Positions 18,578-28,624 of a stretch of DNA of 64,000 bases are shown piece after piece. Position 1 is the first letter of the stretch. Each line of letters begins with the position of its first letter. Source of the stretch: Mangrovimonas cancribranchiae. Lineage in GTDB: Bacteria > Bacteroidota > Bacteroidia > Flavobacteriales > Flavobacteriaceae. The DNA lies in assembly GCF_037126245.1 (NCBI RefSeq), contig NZ_CP136925.1, positions 481,001 through 545,000 of the forward strand, written 5' to 3'. The notes beneath the pieces are model-generated. The model did not search any database. It worked only from the letters and a program-made list of their open reading frames with translations, and was not told where the DNA came from. Made by a program: the position numbers and the translations under genes.

Positions 18578-20089
18578 TTATTCATTCCAGAATACTGGAA
18601 CAGAGAACATATCGCTATTGCTTTGTTGTGGAACGTTAGCAGAGTTAGAGATATACTCAGATTGTGGGTATAAAAGTCTAATAAATCTTGCTGGACGTGA
18701 AGCGTTAATTGCTAACGGTACATCTGGATAACCAGTTCTTGTATATTCAACAAAAGACTCTAAGCCATTAATTCCATTTAAGGCGATCCACTTTTGAGTC
18801 ATAATAGCTTCTCTTTTATCTGTAGTAGTATTCCAACCTAAACCTTCACCATCAATGGTTCCGTTATCGGTTTCAATATCAGTCATATATGTTCCCATAG
18901 CAAGACCATGGAAAGCAAAAGAATCAGTAATTGCTTGTTGGAAGTAATCTAAACCTGAGCCTGGGAATCCATAATATTCTGCTGCCTCAGCTTGTAATAG
19001 TAAACTTTCAGAAGACGTCATTAAAATTCCGTCTTGTTCACTACTAATAACAAGAGATGGTCCAATACGAGCAGAGTTTGGAGTTGCTGTATCATTAGTT
19101 TCACCTTGAACAATACCTAAAATAGCAAAACCAGATTCGGCTTCGTAAATACCGTTTATTCTGTTATCGAATATACCATTGGTACTACCATTTAAAAACT
19201 GTACAGCGTAATCTGCTGCTCTTATAAAGTCTCTGTTAAATGTTGCGTTTCCTCCAGAATCTTCACCATAACTAGCAAAGTAAGGGTTTTGCTTGCCGGC
19301 ATCATTAGAATAACCAGGATTAATAGTTACTGTTTCTCCAGCTCCTAAAAGAGGTTGCCCACTTAATGCTGCAATTTGATTACTTACAAAACTAGCATCA
19401 CCTGTAGTTCTTAAAGATTCTCTTAAAAGAATACGTAACTTTATTGTGTTAGCAAACTTTTCCCACATAGCCATATTACCTGCAAAAACAACATCTGCAT
19501 CGGCTAGTTCTTCAGTATCTAAATTTGTATTATTATTTATAAGATCAACAGCATCCGTTAAATCTTGTAAAAGAGCTCTATAAACACTTTCAGCATCATC
19601 ATAAGCTGGAGTTAAGTTTTCTTGAAATTGGTGCATTTCTGTAAAAGGAATATCACCATAAAGGTCTACTAAATATTGAAAGTAAAAAGCTCTCATAATT
19701 TTGGCTACAGCAATATGATTTTCATAATTAGGGAAATCTGTATTAATAATTGCTGTTAAGTTAGCTGTTGAGCTAAATAAACCATCCCAAATACCAGCAT
19801 AAAAAGTATTATCTATACCAGTTAAAGTAAATTCTTCTACAAAACCACCAGTTACACTAGTAACATCTCCAGCCCAGTTTTGCATCATGGAATTACCTAG
19901 GTAATTTCCTGTGGAAGTAAAAGTCGAAAAAGGTCCTGTTAACGCTGCAGGAAGTATTAAATCTGGATTTAAACTTTCTGCTTGTGGGTTATTTGGATCT
20001 TCATTTATATCCAAATAGTCTGAACAACTTGCAATACTAAATAGTGCAAGTGATAGAATAAATATGTGTTTTATTTTCTTCATTTTCAT
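18578..20089 (-). CDS. SusD/RagB-like nutrient-binding outer-membrane lipoprotein (SusD-like 2)
   Basis: A 503-residue lipoprotein (lipobox SIASC, Cys22) starting CSDYLDINEDPNNP, the hallmark of the SusD-like subgroup 2. The helical TPR core includes KIMRAFYFQYLVDLYGDIPF (about residues 129-148) and LLLQAEAAEYYGFPG. SusD proteins form the lid on the SusC channel and capture ligand outside the cell. The gene starts 5 bp after the susC-like stop. This subgroup often occurs in loci for peptides or other non-starch ligands, and the lack of glycan enzymes nearby agrees. Confidence 0.92.
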   Translation of the reverse strand: MKMKKIKHIFILSLALFSIASCSDYLDINEDPNNPQAESLNPDLILPAALTGPFSTFTSTGNYLGNSMMQNWAGDVTSVTGGFVEEFTLTGIDNTFYAGIWDGLFSSTANLTAIINTDFPNYENHIAVAKIMRAFYFQYLVDLYGDIPFTEMHQFQENLTPAYDDAESVYRALLQDLTDAVDLINNNTNLDTEELADADVVFAGNMAMWEKFANTIKLRILLRESLRTTGDASFVSNQIAALSGQPLLGAGETVTINPGYSNDAGKQNPYFASYGEDSGGNATFNRDFIRAADYAVQFLNGSTNGIFDNRINGIYEAESGFAILGIVQGETNDTATPNSARIGPSLVISSEQDGILMTSSESLLLQAEAAEYYGFPGSGLDYFQQAITDSFAFHGLAMGTYMTDIETDNGTIDGEGLGWNTTTDKREAIMTQKWIALNGINGLESFVEYTRTGYPDVPLAINASRPARFIRLLYPQSEYISNSANVPQQSNSDMFSVPVFWNE

Positions 20090-20094
20090 TTTTT

Positions 20095-23000
20095 TTAGAA
20101 TGTTAGATTGACATTAAAACCAAAAGATCTTGTTGAAGGGTATTGAGCTGTATTACTAATACCTTGCGCATTTCCTGTAGAAAAGTTAACCTCAGGGTCA
20201 ATACCAATGTTTTCATCAGGGAAAACTGTAATAGGGTTTCTAGCAATTACACCAACTGATAATCTATCAATTTTAGTGTTTGATAAAATCTTGCTTGGAA
20301 ATTCATAAGTAAGAGATAATTCTCTAACTTTAAATGCTGTGGCATCAAAAATATTATTCTCACCAACATCGGCATAATCTCCAGAGAAATAGTTTACATA
20401 ATCAGCCATAGTATTCCCACCAGTTGTGTAAGAATTATTAGCTTCATATACTCCAGGAGAAACCTCGATTGCAGAGTTAGGGAAAATAAATGGTTGTCTT
20501 CCGTTTTGCGCCGTTACAGGGGCATGACCACTCCATGTTAATTCTCTAGCAGTTAACGATCCAAATACATGACCCGTTCTGTAATCCATTACAGCGGATA
20601 AAGTAAAGCCTTTGTAGCTGAATGACGTATTATAATTAATAATATAATCTGGAGTAGTTTTTTGTGGATTAACAAACTCTGATGTTGTTCTTGGAGCGTT
20701 ATATGGAGAATCAGTATCTATAAGAACTCTTCCATAAGGATCTCTTTCGTAGCTGGTTGCTTTAATAACAGGGAAAGGTTGTCCTACTTCAGCAAAGATA
20801 GCCATACCAGCTACTGAGTTTGTTAAAGCTAAACTGTTAACACCATCTGCTAATTCATCAACCTTAGTTTCATAAGTTGTAAAACTTAAATTGTTTGTCC
20901 ATTCAAAATTATCTGTTCTAATAGGTGTGAAGCCTAAATCAACTTCAAATCCTTCAGAAGAAGTCTTACCAATATTCTGTGTTAGGTTAGATACACCTGA
21001 AGCAGAAGATCCTTGCACGCCTATAATTTGGTTTTTGTTTTCTGTGTTATAATAAGAACCACTAAGTGTTAATCTACGCTTAAAGAACTCCAAATCAAGA
21101 TTAAATTCTAATGAATTGATATATTCATTTTCAATCATAGGATCTGTAATAGATGGGTTTATAACAAACGAGTTTAAGTCCCCATAAGAATAGCCTCCTG
21201 CTTGAACACCAACAACATCAGTAGCATAAGTACCAACGTTTGCATTACCTACTTGTACATAGTTAGCAGAAACTTTAGCATAACCTAATACATCACCTTT
21301 TATAGATGGGAAAGCTTTTGTAGGAACAAAAGATAAACCTACACTAGGATAGAAGAACGATCTGTTATCTTTATGTAATCTAGAAGTCCAATCATTTCGT
21401 CCTGTAGCAGATAAGAATAAAAAGTCTTTATAGCCTAAGTCTACTTGTCCAAATAAACCTATTGTTCTTGATCTTGCTTTTGAGTTACCAGTAGTTGGTA
21501 CACCAGTATAGTTTTGAGCATTGTAGAAACCAGCAATGGTTAAGTCTGTATCGCTATGAGAAACAGAGCTACTCATGTTATCTGTGATGTTGTTACCTAA
21601 TAACACTTGTAACGAGAAATCATCAGATAAGTCGTAGTCAAAATTCACTAATAAATCAGAGTAAATAGATCTAGAAGATGATTTTGACGTGGCATAACTA
21701 GATAAAATAGAACGGTCTGAACCACTAAATTGAATGACATCTGTAAAGCCATTTCTGTAGCTTTCACCTGTTGTTTCAGTCAATGTACCACTGATACGAT
21801 AAACCACATTAATGTTATCATTAACGTCGTATTTTATTTCACCAATACCATTAAATCTATTAGTATCGTTGTCACTTCTTTGATTATTTAAATACCAATA
21901 AGGCGAGTTAAAATAACCATTCCAGTGTAAGTTGTTATCTCCTGTTGAGAAGTCATTAACATCAACGTTACCTGGTGTATGTAGTAATTCACCATACAAG
22001 GCATTAGAGGTTGTATTTGTACTTCTTGTAACATAAGAAGCGTTACCACCTATAGTTAACTTACCTAATTTTTTATTAGCTTTAAAGTTAACTGTTGTTC
22101 TATTTAGTTCATCTCCTGGTATCACGAATTCAGTTCTTTGGTTACCAACAAATAGAGAAGTACTTGACGTTGCTGTTCCTCCTGAGATTGCTACAGAGTT
22201 TTGAAATGTAGTACCGTTTGTGAAGAAGTCTTTAACATTATCCTCAATTGGAGCGTATGGTCTAACAGTAAAGTTACCATCATAGTCAGGTAAACCTACA
22301 GGTTGTAAAGAACCATCATATCTTGGTCCCCATCCACCGTTTTCATAAGTGTAGTGGTTACCATCCCATCCTTGACCGTAAAGAGTTTGTCTTTCTGGTA
22401 AATAGGCTACAGATTCAAATTGCGTTGATGTATTTATGTTTACTCTCATTTTACTGCCTTCAGCCCCTTTTTTAGTGGTAACGATTAACACACCGTTTGC
22501 ACCTCTAGACCCATATAAAGCAGCACCATTCGCACCTTTTATGGCGTTAACAGATTCAATTAACTCAGGGTTTAAATTGCTTAAAAAGTTAGCTGATTGA
22601 ATAACACCATCAACTACAACTAAAGCTTCATTGTTACCTGTAATAGATCTAGGCCCTCTAAATACAATTCTTGTATCTTGATCAACACCGTAATTAGTTG
22701 TGTTAATTTGTAAACCAGAAACCTTACCAGCTAAACTTTGCACAACGTTTGGGTTGTTAGCTTTAGTTATTTCATCAGCATCAACAACTTGATTAGATGT
22801 TGTGATTTGATCAGCAGTACGTTCAACATTGAATGCTGTAATTACTACTTCATCAATAGCTTCAACATTAGGCTCCATAGCGAAGCTAATAGTGTTGGAA
22901 GCACCAACAGCCATTTCTTTAGTAGTGTAACCTACAAAAGAATAAGACAATACATCGCCTTGGTTAGCGCCGATAGAGTAATTACCGTCAAAATCTGTTT

Positions 23001-23160
23001 GGGTACCGTTAGTAGTCCCTTTTACAATAACATTAACTCCAGGGAGTGGTAATCCGTTTTCATCGGATATCGTTCCTGAAATTGTTTTTTCTTGCGCGAA
23101 CGAAAGTTGCACAACAAACGCTAGAAATAGCGTTAGAATTCCACTAAACTTTGTTTTCAT
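20095..23160 (-). CDS. SusC/RagA-type TonB-linked outer-membrane transporter
   Basis: A 1021-residue protein. It has a signal peptide (residues 1-22, ending SFAQ), then an N-terminal carboxypeptidase-regulatory-like domain (about residues 26-100, ISGTISDENGLPLPGVNV). The plug domain follows (about 115-235), with GANGAALYGSRGANGVLIV, then the TonB-dependent beta-barrel ending in NVNLTF with a terminal Phe. With SusD it forms an energised uptake complex in the outer membrane. It is the first gene of a four-gene operon. I found no clear TAnnTTTG element in the 120 bp upstream. Confidence 0.95.
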   Translation of the reverse strand: MKTKFSGILTLFLAFVVQLSFAQEKTISGTISDENGLPLPGVNVIVKGTTNGTQTDFDGNYSIGANQGDVLSYSFVGYTTKEMAVGASNTISFAMEPNVEAIDEVVITAFNVERTADQITTSNQVVDADEITKANNPNVVQSLAGKVSGLQINTTNYGVDQDTRIVFRGPRSITGNNEALVVVDGVIQSANFLSNLNPELIESVNAIKGANGAALYGSRGANGVLIVTTKKGAEGSKMRVNINTSTQFESVAYLPERQTLYGQGWDGNHYTYENGGWGPRYDGSLQPVGLPDYDGNFTVRPYAPIEDNVKDFFTNGTTFQNSVAISGGTATSSTSLFVGNQRTEFVIPGDELNRTTVNFKANKKLGKLTIGGNASYVTRSTNTTSNALYGELLHTPGNVDVNDFSTGDNNLHWNGYFNSPYWYLNNQRSDNDTNRFNGIGEIKYDVNDNINVVYRISGTLTETTGESYRNGFTDVIQFSGSDRSILSSYATSKSSSRSIYSDLLVNFDYDLSDDFSLQVLLGNNITDNMSSSVSHSDTDLTIAGFYNAQNYTGVPTTGNSKARSRTIGLFGQVDLGYKDFLFLSATGRNDWTSRLHKDNRSFFYPSVGLSFVPTKAFPSIKGDVLGYAKVSANYVQVGNANVGTYATDVVGVQAGGYSYGDLNSFVINPSITDPMIENEYINSLEFNLDLEFFKRRLTLSGSYYNTENKNQIIGVQGSSASGVSNLTQNIGKTSSEGFEVDLGFTPIRTDNFEWTNNLSFTTYETKVDELADGVNSLALTNSVAGMAIFAEVGQPFPVIKATSYERDPYGRVLIDTDSPYNAPRTTSEFVNPQKTTPDYIINYNTSFSYKGFTLSAVMDYRTGHVFGSLTARELTWSGHAPVTAQNGRQPFIFPNSAIEVSPGVYEANNSYTTGGNTMADYVNYFSGDYADVGENNIFDATAFKVRELSLTYEFPSKILSNTKIDRLSVGVIARNPITVFPDENIGIDPEVNFSTGNAQGISNTAQYPSTRSFGFNVNLTF

Positions 23161-23280
23161 TTTATATTTTATTTGAATTAGTCTACGCCAAAAATCATAA
23201 TAAAAAGTTAATTAAACAATAAATAAGGGTTAAAATTTTGAATTTTTTTGCGAAAATCACCGTGTGAAGCTAAAGTTTTC

Positions 23281-24984
23281 CTAAAAAAATGAAGTTAAGC
23301 TTAGGTGTACTTGAGAGTTGGAAAACTTAAATTTTTGGGCTTCAGTTTTGCCGTTGGCATAGTTGAATTTTAATAGCCCTGCTTTTGTTAATATGCCAAA
23401 ACCTAACCCAAAACCGTAAAGCTTTTCTTTCTGATTTACAATGTCATTCTCTAAGTAAGAGAAATCTATAATGGTATGAAGGTAAATACTTTGACTTAGT
23501 GAATATCTGTATTCTGTATTAATGACGCCATATAAATTTGCGGCTAGGCTATTCTCTTTAAAGCCTCTAATAGAATTTATTCCTCCAAACCGGTAGAGTT
23601 CGTTTTCTAAATAATTATTAGAGATTAAATAGCCGCCATTAGCCTTTATGAAAACACTATTTTTACGATTTAAATTAAAGATTTTATAGGTATCAATAAA
23701 TATATTGTGTTGTTCGTTTTTTTCTTCACTATTTCTATATCCCGTTCCTAATTCTAAATTAATGTATGTGGAAACAGGGAATAAACGATTGTTTGTTTGT
23801 ATGTTTTGGTGTAGGTAGCCTATGTTGTAGAAAAAGGATTCGTAGTCTTCAATAGGAGTAAAGTTACTGGTGTTACTTAATAAGTTGTTTGACTTTATTG
23901 ATTTTACCCCAGCTGAAATTTCATTTTTTGCATTTAACTGATATAAAAGTTTGGCGTTTTGAGATGCTGTTGTAAATGATGAATCTTTTTTAAATAGGTT
24001 TAATTGTAATTGAACCCCGATTGGAGAGTTAAATATATATGGTATTTTTAAGTTAGCATTAAATGTTCGTTGTTCGTTTTCATCGCTCTTATATATTAGT
24101 GAGAATGATTCGCCTAGATTTAGATTATTGTTTAAATCTAGGTTTAGATAGCCGTTAAATTCTAAGTTGCCGCTTTCTTCGTTTGTTCCAAACCCTAAAA
24201 AACCATCAAAATTATTGCTTTTGGTTTTTTTAAGATATACATATAATATAGTAGAGTCTTTGGTGAATAAAACTTCAGGATCTTTTATTTGACTAGAAAA
24301 ACGTAATTGATCTAGATTGGATAGTTTTTTTTTAGTGCTATTTAGGTTAAATACATCTCCTTCTTTAATTTTTAAGTTATGTTTTAAATATGCTTTTGGG
24401 AATTTTTTATACCCTTTTACTATAATCTTGTCAATTTTTCTGCTTTCTGCTTTTTGTGTTAAAGTTAAATGGGCTTTTAGTGTGTTCTTATTTATAACGT
24501 GTTCGGTGAGTTTCACTGTCGAAAACGGATCTCCTGATTCAACTATCTTGGCGCTTAGTTGTTCGAGAGTATTTTGAGTTTCCTCGAAAGGAATTATAAT
24601 ATAGTCTTTTGTGGTTGTGTTTCTGGTTATTTCATTTAAATATGTTTTGATGCTGTTTTCTTCGTTAAAGAAGATCTTGACTGAGTCAATTTTGTTACCT
24701 AAAAGCATTTCGCAGGTAATAAGACTATCGGTTGTTTTTTTTACACTAGATGTTTTTGTCCCTATATAGCCATTATTAATTAACGTTGTTTTTAACTTGT
24801 TAATTTCATTCGTGACCGATTTAAAGTTGTTGTGCTTGTTTTTGTAGCCTATTCGGTTTATAGTTTGTGTTTCTAAACTATCTTTGCTGGTAATTTGTAA
24901 CATTAAGTCTTGGCCAAAACTTATGTTTGCATTTACACAATATATAAAAAGGAGTAAAATGAAAGTTCTAAACACGTTTTGCAA
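23281..24984 (-). CDS. Omp85-superfamily outer-membrane protein (BamA/TamA-like, POTRA plus barrel)
   Basis: A 567-residue protein with a signal peptide (residues 1-25, ending SFGQ). Residues about 35-230 look like POTRA repeats (NKLKTTLINNGYIG, DKIIVKGYKKFPKAYL). A beta-barrel follows with FGGINSIRGFKENS, the conserved R-G-F motif of the inward-folded loop 6. It is shorter than BamA, so a role in a side pathway of outer-membrane assembly or transport is more likely than core BamA. It is divergent from rpsL and separated from the SusC operon by 120 bp. Confidence 0.8.
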   Translation of the reverse strand: MQNVFRTFILLLFIYCVNANISFGQDLMLQITSKDSLETQTINRIGYKNKHNNFKSVTNEINKLKTTLINNGYIGTKTSSVKKTTDSLITCEMLLGNKIDSVKIFFNEENSIKTYLNEITRNTTTKDYIIIPFEETQNTLEQLSAKIVESGDPFSTVKLTEHVINKNTLKAHLTLTQKAESRKIDKIIVKGYKKFPKAYLKHNLKIKEGDVFNLNSTKKKLSNLDQLRFSSQIKDPEVLFTKDSTILYVYLKKTKSNNFDGFLGFGTNEESGNLEFNGYLNLDLNNNLNLGESFSLIYKSDENEQRTFNANLKIPYIFNSPIGVQLQLNLFKKDSSFTTASQNAKLLYQLNAKNEISAGVKSIKSNNLLSNTSNFTPIEDYESFFYNIGYLHQNIQTNNRLFPVSTYINLELGTGYRNSEEKNEQHNIFIDTYKIFNLNRKNSVFIKANGGYLISNNYLENELYRFGGINSIRGFKENSLAANLYGVINTEYRYSLSQSIYLHTIIDFSYLENDIVNQKEKLYGFGLGFGILTKAGLLKFNYANGKTEAQKFKFSNSQVHLSLTSFF

Positions 24985-25078
24985 TAGGGTTTAGTGTGTA
25001 AAGCTAACGCAAAATGTAAATATATGATATGTAAGAGGTGTCAAAATTTTAATTCACTTGAAAATTAATGCAATAACA

Positions 25079-25109
25079 TTTGAAAAATTAATTTTTATTT
25101 CTACCTTTG
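25079..25109 (+). promoter_or_regulatory. promoter of the str/S10 ribosomal-protein operon
   Basis: TTTG (25079-25082), a 19-bp spacer and TACCTTTG (25102-25109) are a full match to the Bacteroidota promoter consensus. Transcription should start near 25115, giving a leader of about 40 nt before rpsL. Confidence 0.85.
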
Positions 25110-25112
25110 CAG

Positions 25113-25128
25113 CCCTCAAAAGTGAGGG
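25113..25128 (+). promoter_or_regulatory. hairpin in the rpsL leader
   Basis: CCCTCA-aaag-TGAGGG forms a 6-bp GC-rich stem with a 4-nt loop, at or just after the predicted transcription start and 25 nt before rpsL. It may stabilise the mRNA 5' end or be a target for autogenous control. The function is not known. Confidence 0.5.
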
Positions 25129-25153
25129 TTAAAATAATTTTATATAGAAATAT

Positions 25154-25528
25154 ATGCCAACAATTTCACAATTAGTACGAAAAGGAAGAGCCAAAATAAC
25201 CAAGAAGAGTAAATCGGCTGCTTTAGATTCGTGTCCACAAAGACGTGGGGTTTGTACGCGTGTATATACGACTACGCCAAAAAAACCTAACTCAGCAATG
25301 CGTAAAGTTGCAAGGGTAAGGTTAACTAATGGTAAGGAAGTAAACGCATACATCCCAGGTGAGGGACATAACTTGCAAGAGCACTCGATAGTATTGGTTA
25401 GAGGTGGAAGGGTAAAAGATTTACCAGGTGTTAGATATCACATTGTTCGTGGTGCATTGGATACCGCAGGTGTTCAAGGTAGGACGCAACGTAGATCTAA
25501 GTACGGTGCAAAACGCCCTAAGAAGTAA
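25154..25528 (+). CDS. rpsL: 30S ribosomal protein S12
   Basis: 124 residues, the full S12 length. It starts [12 protein letters not shown] and contains [18 protein letters not shown] and [13 protein letters not shown], the decoding-centre loops where streptomycin-resistance changes occur elsewhere; both key lysines are present (wild-type form). It is the first gene of the supercluster and is followed by rpsG after 23 bp. Confidence 0.98.
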   Translation: MPTISQLVRKGRAKITKKSKSAALDSCPQRRGVCTRVYTTTPKKPNSAMRKVARVRLTNGKEVNAYIPGEGHNLQEHSIVLVRGGRVKDLPGVRYHIVRGALDTAGVQGRTQRRSKYGAKRPKK

Positions 25529-25551
25529 TTAAAAACTTTTAAGAAGAAGAC

Positions 25552-26028
25552 ATGAGAAAAAGACAAGCGAAAAAAAGGCCTCTTTTACCAGATCCACGTT
25601 TTAACGATCAGTTAGTAACTCGTTTCGTTAATATGATGATGTGGGATGGAAAGAAGTCTGTGGCTTTTAAAGTGTTTTACGAAGCAATAGATATCGTAGA
25701 GCAAAAGAAAACAGATGACGAAAAAACAGCTTTAGAAATTTGGAAAGATGCACTTTCAAATGTGATGCCTCACGTAGAAGTGCGTAGCCGTCGTGTAGGT
25801 GGTGCTACGTTTCAAATTCCAATGCAAATTCGTCCAGACCGTAAGGTGTCAACTGCTATGAAGTGGTTAATTAACTTTGCGAGAAAAAGAAACGAAAAAT
25901 CAATGCCTCAAAAACTAGCTGCTGAAATTTTAGCTGCAGCTAAAGAAGAAGGTGCTGCCGTTAAGAAGCGTTTAGATACTCACAGAATGGCAGAAGCAAA
26001 TAAAGCATTCTCTCACTTTAGATTCTAA
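25552..26028 (+). CDS. rpsG: 30S ribosomal protein S7
   Basis: 158 residues beginning [17 protein letters not shown], with the S7 core [16 protein letters not shown] that binds the 3' major domain of 16S rRNA. In E. coli S7 represses the str operon by binding the rpsL-rpsG spacer; here that spacer is only 23 bp, too short for the same structure. fusA follows after 8 bp. Confidence 0.98.
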   Translation: MRKRQAKKRPLLPDPRFNDQLVTRFVNMMMWDGKKSVAFKVFYEAIDIVEQKKTDDEKTALEIWKDALSNVMPHVEVRSRRVGGATFQIPMQIRPDRKVSTAMKWLINFARKRNEKSMPQKLAAEILAAAKEEGAAVKKRLDTHRMAEANKAFSHFRF

Positions 26029-26036
26029 AATATAAA

Positions 26037-28166
26037 ATGGCACAAAGAGATTTAAAATATACAAGAAATATAGGGATTGCCGCTCATATTGATGCTGGTA
26101 AGACAACAACTACAGAGCGTATTCTTTTCTATACAGGAGTTTCTCATAAAATAGGTGAAGTACACGATGGTGCTGCAACTATGGACTGGATGGAGCAAGA
26201 GCAAGAAAGAGGTATTACAATTACTTCAGCTGCAACAACTTGTACTTGGAAGTTCCCAATGGAAAATGCTAAAGAATTACCAGAAACTAAAGGGTATCAC
26301 TTTAATATTATCGATACTCCGGGTCACGTTGATTTTACCGTAGAGGTAAACCGTTCGTTAAGAGTATTAGATGGATTAGTATTCTTATTTAGTGCTGTTG
26401 ATGGTGTTGAGCCACAATCAGAAACTAACTGGAGATTAGCAGATAACTACAAAGTGCCTCGTATGGGGTTTGTTAATAAGATGGACCGTCAAGGATCTAA
26501 CTTTTTAGCAGTTTGCCAACAGGTAAAAGATATGCTAGGGTCTAACGCAGTGCCAATTGTATTACCAATTGGAGATGAGGCAGACTTTAGAGGGATTGTA
26601 GATTTAGTAAAAAATAGAGCTATCGTTTGGCATGAGGATAATTTCGGTTCTACGTTTGACGTAATCGATATTCCTGAAGACATGAAAGACGAAGTTAAAG
26701 AATATAGAGCAAACCTTATCGAGGAAGTAGCTGGATACGACGAAAATCTTCTAGAGAAATTTATGGAAGATGAAGAGTCTATCACAGAAGATGAAATCCA
26801 CGCAGCATTACGTGCAGCAGTTATGGATATGTCTATCATTCCTATGATTTGTGGTTCGGCATTTAAAAATAAAGGTGTGCAGTTTTTATTAGATGCTGTT
26901 TGCCGTTACTTGCCTTCACCAGTAGATAAGGATGCTATTGTAGGTACTGATCCAAATACAGGAGAAGACACTACACGTAAACCAGATGTAACAGCGCCAT
27001 TTTCAGCGTTAGCATTTAAGATTGCTACCGATCCTTTTGTTGGTCGTTTAGCATTCTTCCGTGCATACTCTGGACGTTTAGATGCAGGTTCTTATGTGTT
27101 AAATAACCGTTCTGGTAAAAAAGAACGTATTTCACGTATTTACCAAATGCATTCAAACAAGCAAAATGCAATTGAATATATTGAAGCAGGTGATATTGGA
27201 GCTGCAGTAGGATTTAAAGATATTAAAACAGGTGATACATTATCAGATGAGAAGTCACCTATCGTTTTAGAATCTATGGAATTCCCAGATCCAGTAATTG
27301 GTATTGCTGTTGAGCCAAAAACGAAGGCAGATGTTGATAAATTAGGAATGGCTTTAGCTAAATTAGCTGAAGAAGATCCAACATTTACAGCTAGAACAGA
27401 CGAGTCTTCAGGACAAACAATTATATCAGGAATGGGTGAGCTTCACTTAGATATTATTGTAGATCGTCTTAAGCGTGAGTTTAAGGTAGAAGTTAACCAA
27501 GGTCAACCTCAAGTAGAGTACAAAGAAGCTGTTACACAAAGAGCTGAACACAGAGAAACTTACAAGAAACAGTCTGGTGGTCGTGGTAAATTCGCAGATA
27601 TCGTATTTACTTTAGAACCAGCTGAAGAAGGTAAACAAGGTCTTGAGTTTGTTTCAGAAATTAAAGGTGGTAACGTACCAAAAGAATTTATTCCTTCTGT
27701 AGAAAAAGGATTTAAAATGGCAATGCAAAATGGTCCATTAGCTGGATATGAAGTAGACGCCATGAAAGTTACTTTAACAGATGGTTCTTATCACGATGTG
27801 GATTCAGATCAATTATCATTCGAATTGGCTGCAAAGTTAGGATTTAAAGCTGCTGCAAAAGCTGCAAAAGCTGTAATCATGGAGCCAATTATGAAATTAG
27901 AAGTGTTAACTCCTGAAGAAAACATGGGAGATATTGTAGGGGACCTTAACCGTCGCCGTGGTCAAGTAAATGACATGAGCGATAGAGCAGGGTCTAAAGT
28001 TGTAAGGGCTAACGTACCGTTATCTGAAATGTTTGGTTATGTAACATCATTAAGAACATTGTCATCAGGTAGAGCAACATCAACAATGGAATTCTCACAC
28101 TATGCTGAAACGCCTGCTAATATCTCAGAAGAGGTGATTAAAGCAGCAAAAGGAGTTGAAGCTTAA
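26037..28166 (+). CDS. fusA: translation elongation factor G
   Basis: 709-residue GTPase. The G1 loop is AHIDAGKT (residues 16-23), followed by DTPGHVDF (G3) and NKMD (G4). Domains II to V follow, with the domain IV loop GSYHDVDSD and a normal C-terminus. It moves tRNAs and mRNA during translocation and helps recycle ribosomes. It lies between rpsG and rpsJ with 8- and 11-bp spacers, so it is clearly cotranscribed with them. Confidence 0.98.
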   Translation: MAQRDLKYTRNIGIAAHIDAGKTTTTERILFYTGVSHKIGEVHDGAATMDWMEQEQERGITITSAATTCTWKFPMENAKELPETKGYHFNIIDTPGHVDFTVEVNRSLRVLDGLVFLFSAVDGVEPQSETNWRLADNYKVPRMGFVNKMDRQGSNFLAVCQQVKDMLGSNAVPIVLPIGDEADFRGIVDLVKNRAIVWHEDNFGSTFDVIDIPEDMKDEVKEYRANLIEEVAGYDENLLEKFMEDEESITEDEIHAALRAAVMDMSIIPMICGSAFKNKGVQFLLDAVCRYLPSPVDKDAIVGTDPNTGEDTTRKPDVTAPFSALAFKIATDPFVGRLAFFRAYSGRLDAGSYVLNNRSGKKERISRIYQMHSNKQNAIEYIEAGDIGAAVGFKDIKTGDTLSDEKSPIVLESMEFPDPVIGIAVEPKTKADVDKLGMALAKLAEEDPTFTARTDESSGQTIISGMGELHLDIIVDRLKREFKVEVNQGQPQVEYKEAVTQRAEHRETYKKQSGGRGKFADIVFTLEPAEEGKQGLEFVSEIKGGNVPKEFIPSVEKGFKMAMQNGPLAGYEVDAMKVTLTDGSYHDVDSDQLSFELAAKLGFKAAAKAAKAVIMEPIMKLEVLTPEENMGDIVGDLNRRRGQVNDMSDRAGSKVVRANVPLSEMFGYVTSLRTLSSGRATSTMEFSHYAETPANISEEVIKAAKGVEA

Positions 28167-28177
28167 ATTTTAAGAAA

Positions 28178-28483
28178 ATGAGTCAAAAAATTAGAATAAA
28201 ATTAAAGTCTTACGATCACAACTTAGTAGACAAATCTGCTGATAAGATTGTAAAAACAGTAAAAAGTACTGGAGCTGTAGTAACGGGACCAATTCCATTA
28301 CCAACACACAAGAAAATTTTTACTGTACTACGTTCACCACACGTAAACAAAAAATCTAGAGAGCAATTTCAATTAAGTTCTTATAAAAGATTACTTGATA
28401 TCTATAGCTCGTCATCAAAAACTATCGATGCTTTGATGAAACTAGAATTGCCAAGTGGTGTAGAAGTTGAGATTAAAGTATAA
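28178..28483 (+). CDS. rpsJ: 30S ribosomal protein S10
   Basis: 101 residues with the S10 signatures [14 protein letters not shown] and [29 protein letters not shown]10 also works as NusE in antitermination. It sits directly after fusA (11 bp) and is separated from rplC by an unusual 141-bp structured spacer, so the S10 gene here belongs transcriptionally to the str part of the cluster. Confidence 0.98.
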   Translation: MSQKIRIKLKSYDHNLVDKSADKIVKTVKSTGAVVTGPIPLPTHKKIFTVLRSPHVNKKSREQFQLSSYKRLLDIYSSSSKTIDALMKLELPSGVEVEIKV

Positions 28484-28511
28484 GTAAACTACTGCTTAGG
28501 TAGAAGACATG

Positions 28512-28588
28512 TCCCACCGATGCGGTCGCGGGAAAAACGGTAAAAATACATTTCAGGGTTGAAAAGTATTTTGACCCTGAAATTTTTT
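28512..28588 (+). promoter_or_regulatory. attenuator-like element between rpsJ and rplC
   Basis: Two structures lie in this spacer. The first is a GC-rich hairpin: TCCC (28512-28515) pairs with GGGA (28530-28533) and the inner ACCG-atg-CGGT pairs perfectly. The second is a 9-bp perfect stem TTTCAGGGT (28551-28559) with ACCCTGAAA (28574-28582), directly followed by T6 (28583-28588), which is a textbook intrinsic terminator. Its place inside a continuous ribosomal-protein operon suggests regulated read-through, perhaps by L4 as in the E. coli S10 operon (inference). Confidence 0.65.
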
Positions 28589-28624
28589 AAATAAGTAAGT
28601 AATAATAAATTTTAATTAATAATT

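Noticed and set aside
22738..23052. 104-codon plus-strand frame inside the SusC-like gene
   Set aside because: It is antisense to the conserved plug and regulatory domains of SusC; no supporting start or family features.
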